Shown here: piece after piece, positions 13,044-14,324 of the stretch
How the letters are laid out: each line of letters starts with the position of its first letter
Numbering within the stretch: the stretch's first letter is position 1
Assembly: GCA_021828575.1 (NCBI GenBank)
Contig: JAJZEL010000157.1
Span: 1 to 14,324 of the forward strand
Source of the DNA: Pseudomonadota bacterium
GTDB taxonomy: Bacteria; Pseudomonadota; Gammaproteobacteria; Burkholderiales; Ferrovaceae
Reading direction: 5' to 3'
DNA length: 14,324 bases
Translations under genes and position numbers: made by a program
The notes under the pieces: generated by a model
What the model saw: the letters and a program-made list of their open reading frames with translations, nothing else
What the model was told of the DNA's origin: nothing
Database searches by the model: none

Positions 13044-14324
13044 TGCGCATTCCGGGCTGGGCGCCCATATCCGGCGTCAGCAGGAAAATCCCTGATCCAT
13101 CGCCGGCTGCGAGCACCATACCTTGCGATTCGCCAAAACGCATTTTGCGCGGGCTCAGATTGGCCACCATGACTGTGAGACGTCCCACCAGTTTTTCAGG
13201 TTCATATGTGCTCTTGATGCCCGAAAAAACCGTACGTTGTTCCATCCCCATATCGAGTGTCAGCCTGAGCAGCTTGTCAGCTTCCGGTACGGTCTCGGCC
13301 GAGATGATGCGTGCCACCCGCAAATCGATTTTTGAAAAGTCATCAATGCCGATGGTACTGCTGATGGGGGGCAGAACAGTTGTCGTCGCCTGTGGTGGTG
13401 GAGTCTTGTCCTGTTTGAGCGACGACTGACTGTCCGCCAGGAGCGCCGAGACATCCTTGGGATTGACCCGTGCCATCAGGTGCTGATAAGGGAGAATGGT
13501 TCGCCCACGCAGTGAATGGTCCTTTCTGGCATGTGCCCATTCAAGCGGTTGCACCCGGAGAAAGGTTTCCACTTGTGCGGCCACTTCCGGAAGCACCGGT
13601 TTAAGGAACAGGGTCAGGAGACGGAAGATTTCGAGGCAGGCCGTACAGATTTCCTGCAGTTCCTGATGTCGTCCTTCATCCCTTGCCAGTTCCCAGGGTT
13701 TGACCTGGTCCACGTAACGATTGGCTTCGTCAGTGAATTCCATGATGAGGCGAATGGCCTTGCCATATTCGCGCTGATCATAAAATGATGCGATGTTTTC
13801 AGCTTCCTTGTAGCCACGTTCGGCAAGAAGCGCTGCATCAGCAGGAATGGATTCCGACAGGTGTCCGTCAAAAATCCGGGAGACGAAGCCTGCGGTCCGG
13901 CTGGCGATGTTGACGTACTTGCCCACGAGATCACTATTGACCCGGGCCACGAAATCATCCAAGTTGAGGTCGATGTCTTCCATGCTGGCATTCAGCTTGG
14001 CTGCAAAGTAGTAGCGAAGACATTCGGGATTCAGGTGCCGAAGGTAATTGCCGGCAGTAATGAACGAGCCTCGGCTTTTGGACATTTTCTGTCCGTTGAC
14101 CGTCAGGAATCCATGCACGAAAATCCGGGTTGGGGTTCGGAAGCCGGCGCTCTTCAGCATGGCAGGCCAGAACAGTGAATGGAAGTAGAGAATATCCTTG
14201 CCGATGAAATGATAAAGTTCAGCTGAGCTGTCCGGATTCCAGATAGCGTCAAAGTCCAGATTGCGGTCATTGGCCAGTTTTTTGAAGGTTCCCATGTAAC
14301 CGATGGGCGCATCGAGCCATACGT
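13036..14324 (-). CDS. metG: Methionyl-tRNA synthetase MetG (5' part outside window)
   Basis: Charges tRNA-Met with methionine. The last 428 codons are visible; the N-terminal half with the HIGH motif lies beyond base 14324. The fragment opens with VWLDAPIGYMGTFKKL, then GKDILYFHSLFWPAML, and has the KMSKS loop at about 79-83 (14074-14088). The anticodon-binding helical domain follows, with AKLNASMEDIDLNLDDFVARVN. After a Pro/Thr/Gln-rich linker comes a C-terminal tRNA-binding OB-fold of the Trbp111/EMAP type (FSKIDLRVARIISAE to the end, about 100 residues). That domain is typical of the long, dimeric form, usually near 680 residues in total. The TGA (13038-13036) lies inside the end of dnaE, so the two genes overlap tail to tail. 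Confidence 0.97.
   Translation of the reverse strand, partial: VWLDAPIGYMGTFKKLANDRNLDFDAIWNPDSSAELYHFIGKDILYFHSLFWPAMLKSAGFRTPTRIFVHGFLTVNGQKMSKSRGSFITAGNYLRHLNPECLRYYFAAKLNASMEDIDLNLDDFVARVNSDLVGKYVNIASRTAGFVSRIFDGHLSESIPADAALLAERGYKEAENIASFYDQREYGKAIRLIMEFTDEANRYVDQVKPWELARDEGRHQELQEICTACLEIFRLLTLFLKPVLPEVAAQVETFLRVQPLEWAHARKDHSLRGRTILPYQHLMARVNPKDVSALLADSQSSLKQDKTPPPQATTTVLPPISSTIGIDDFSKIDLRVARIISAETVPEADKLLRLTLDMGMEQRTVFSGIKSTYEPEKLVGRLTVMVANLSPRKMRFGESQGMVLAAGDGSGIFLLTPDMGAQPGMRIK

Overview
The window reads as core chromosome of a betaproteobacterium of moderate GC content (by eye). I base this on protein style (DnaE, BioB, MetG with a C-terminal tRNA-binding domain) and on gene order, especially the series phosphoglycerate mutase, EnvC, CtpA, MoeB-like. 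Genus is not determinable by eye. Fifteen protein genes fill almost all of the DNA; thirteen are complete, and bioC and metG run off the two ends. I see no RNA gene, insertion sequence, CRISPR array, prophage or broken gene, and no stretch of 300 bases without a gene.

Layout. (1) 1-1408, minus strand: bioB followed by bioC (3' end cut off), two biotin-synthesis genes joined by a 4-nt overlap. (2) 1423-2569, plus: comF and trmL, with comF divergent from bioB and only 14 bp between the start codons. (3) 2588-4761, minus: a four-gene operon transcribed as membrane-anchored rhodanese (yibN-like), grxC, secB, gpsA. It links a Cys-less rhodanese, a glutaredoxin, the export chaperone SecB and glycerol-3-phosphate dehydrogenase, so membrane-protein biogenesis sits next to phospholipid precursor supply. 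(4) 4889-13043, plus: gpmA, envC, ctpA, a MoeB/ThiF-type E1-like enzyme, tadA and dnaE, closely spaced or overlapping and possibly one long transcription unit. (5) 13036-14324, minus: the 3' part of metG, which overlaps the end of dnaE by 8 bp.

The block trmL, gpsA-secB-grxC-rhodanese, phosphoglycerate mutase-envC has the same order and orientation as I remember from Escherichia coli. There cysE also lies between trmL and gpsA, the mutase is the unrelated cofactor-independent enzyme, and yibQ follows envC. The window is therefore mostly an ancient conserved neighbourhood with local replacements.

I found no convincing undescribed system. The points most worth checking are the rhodanese domain with no cysteine, the paired extended -10 promoters between it and gpmA, the predicted near-leaderless bioB promoter inside comF, and a dyad that holds the stop codons of both trmL and gpsA.
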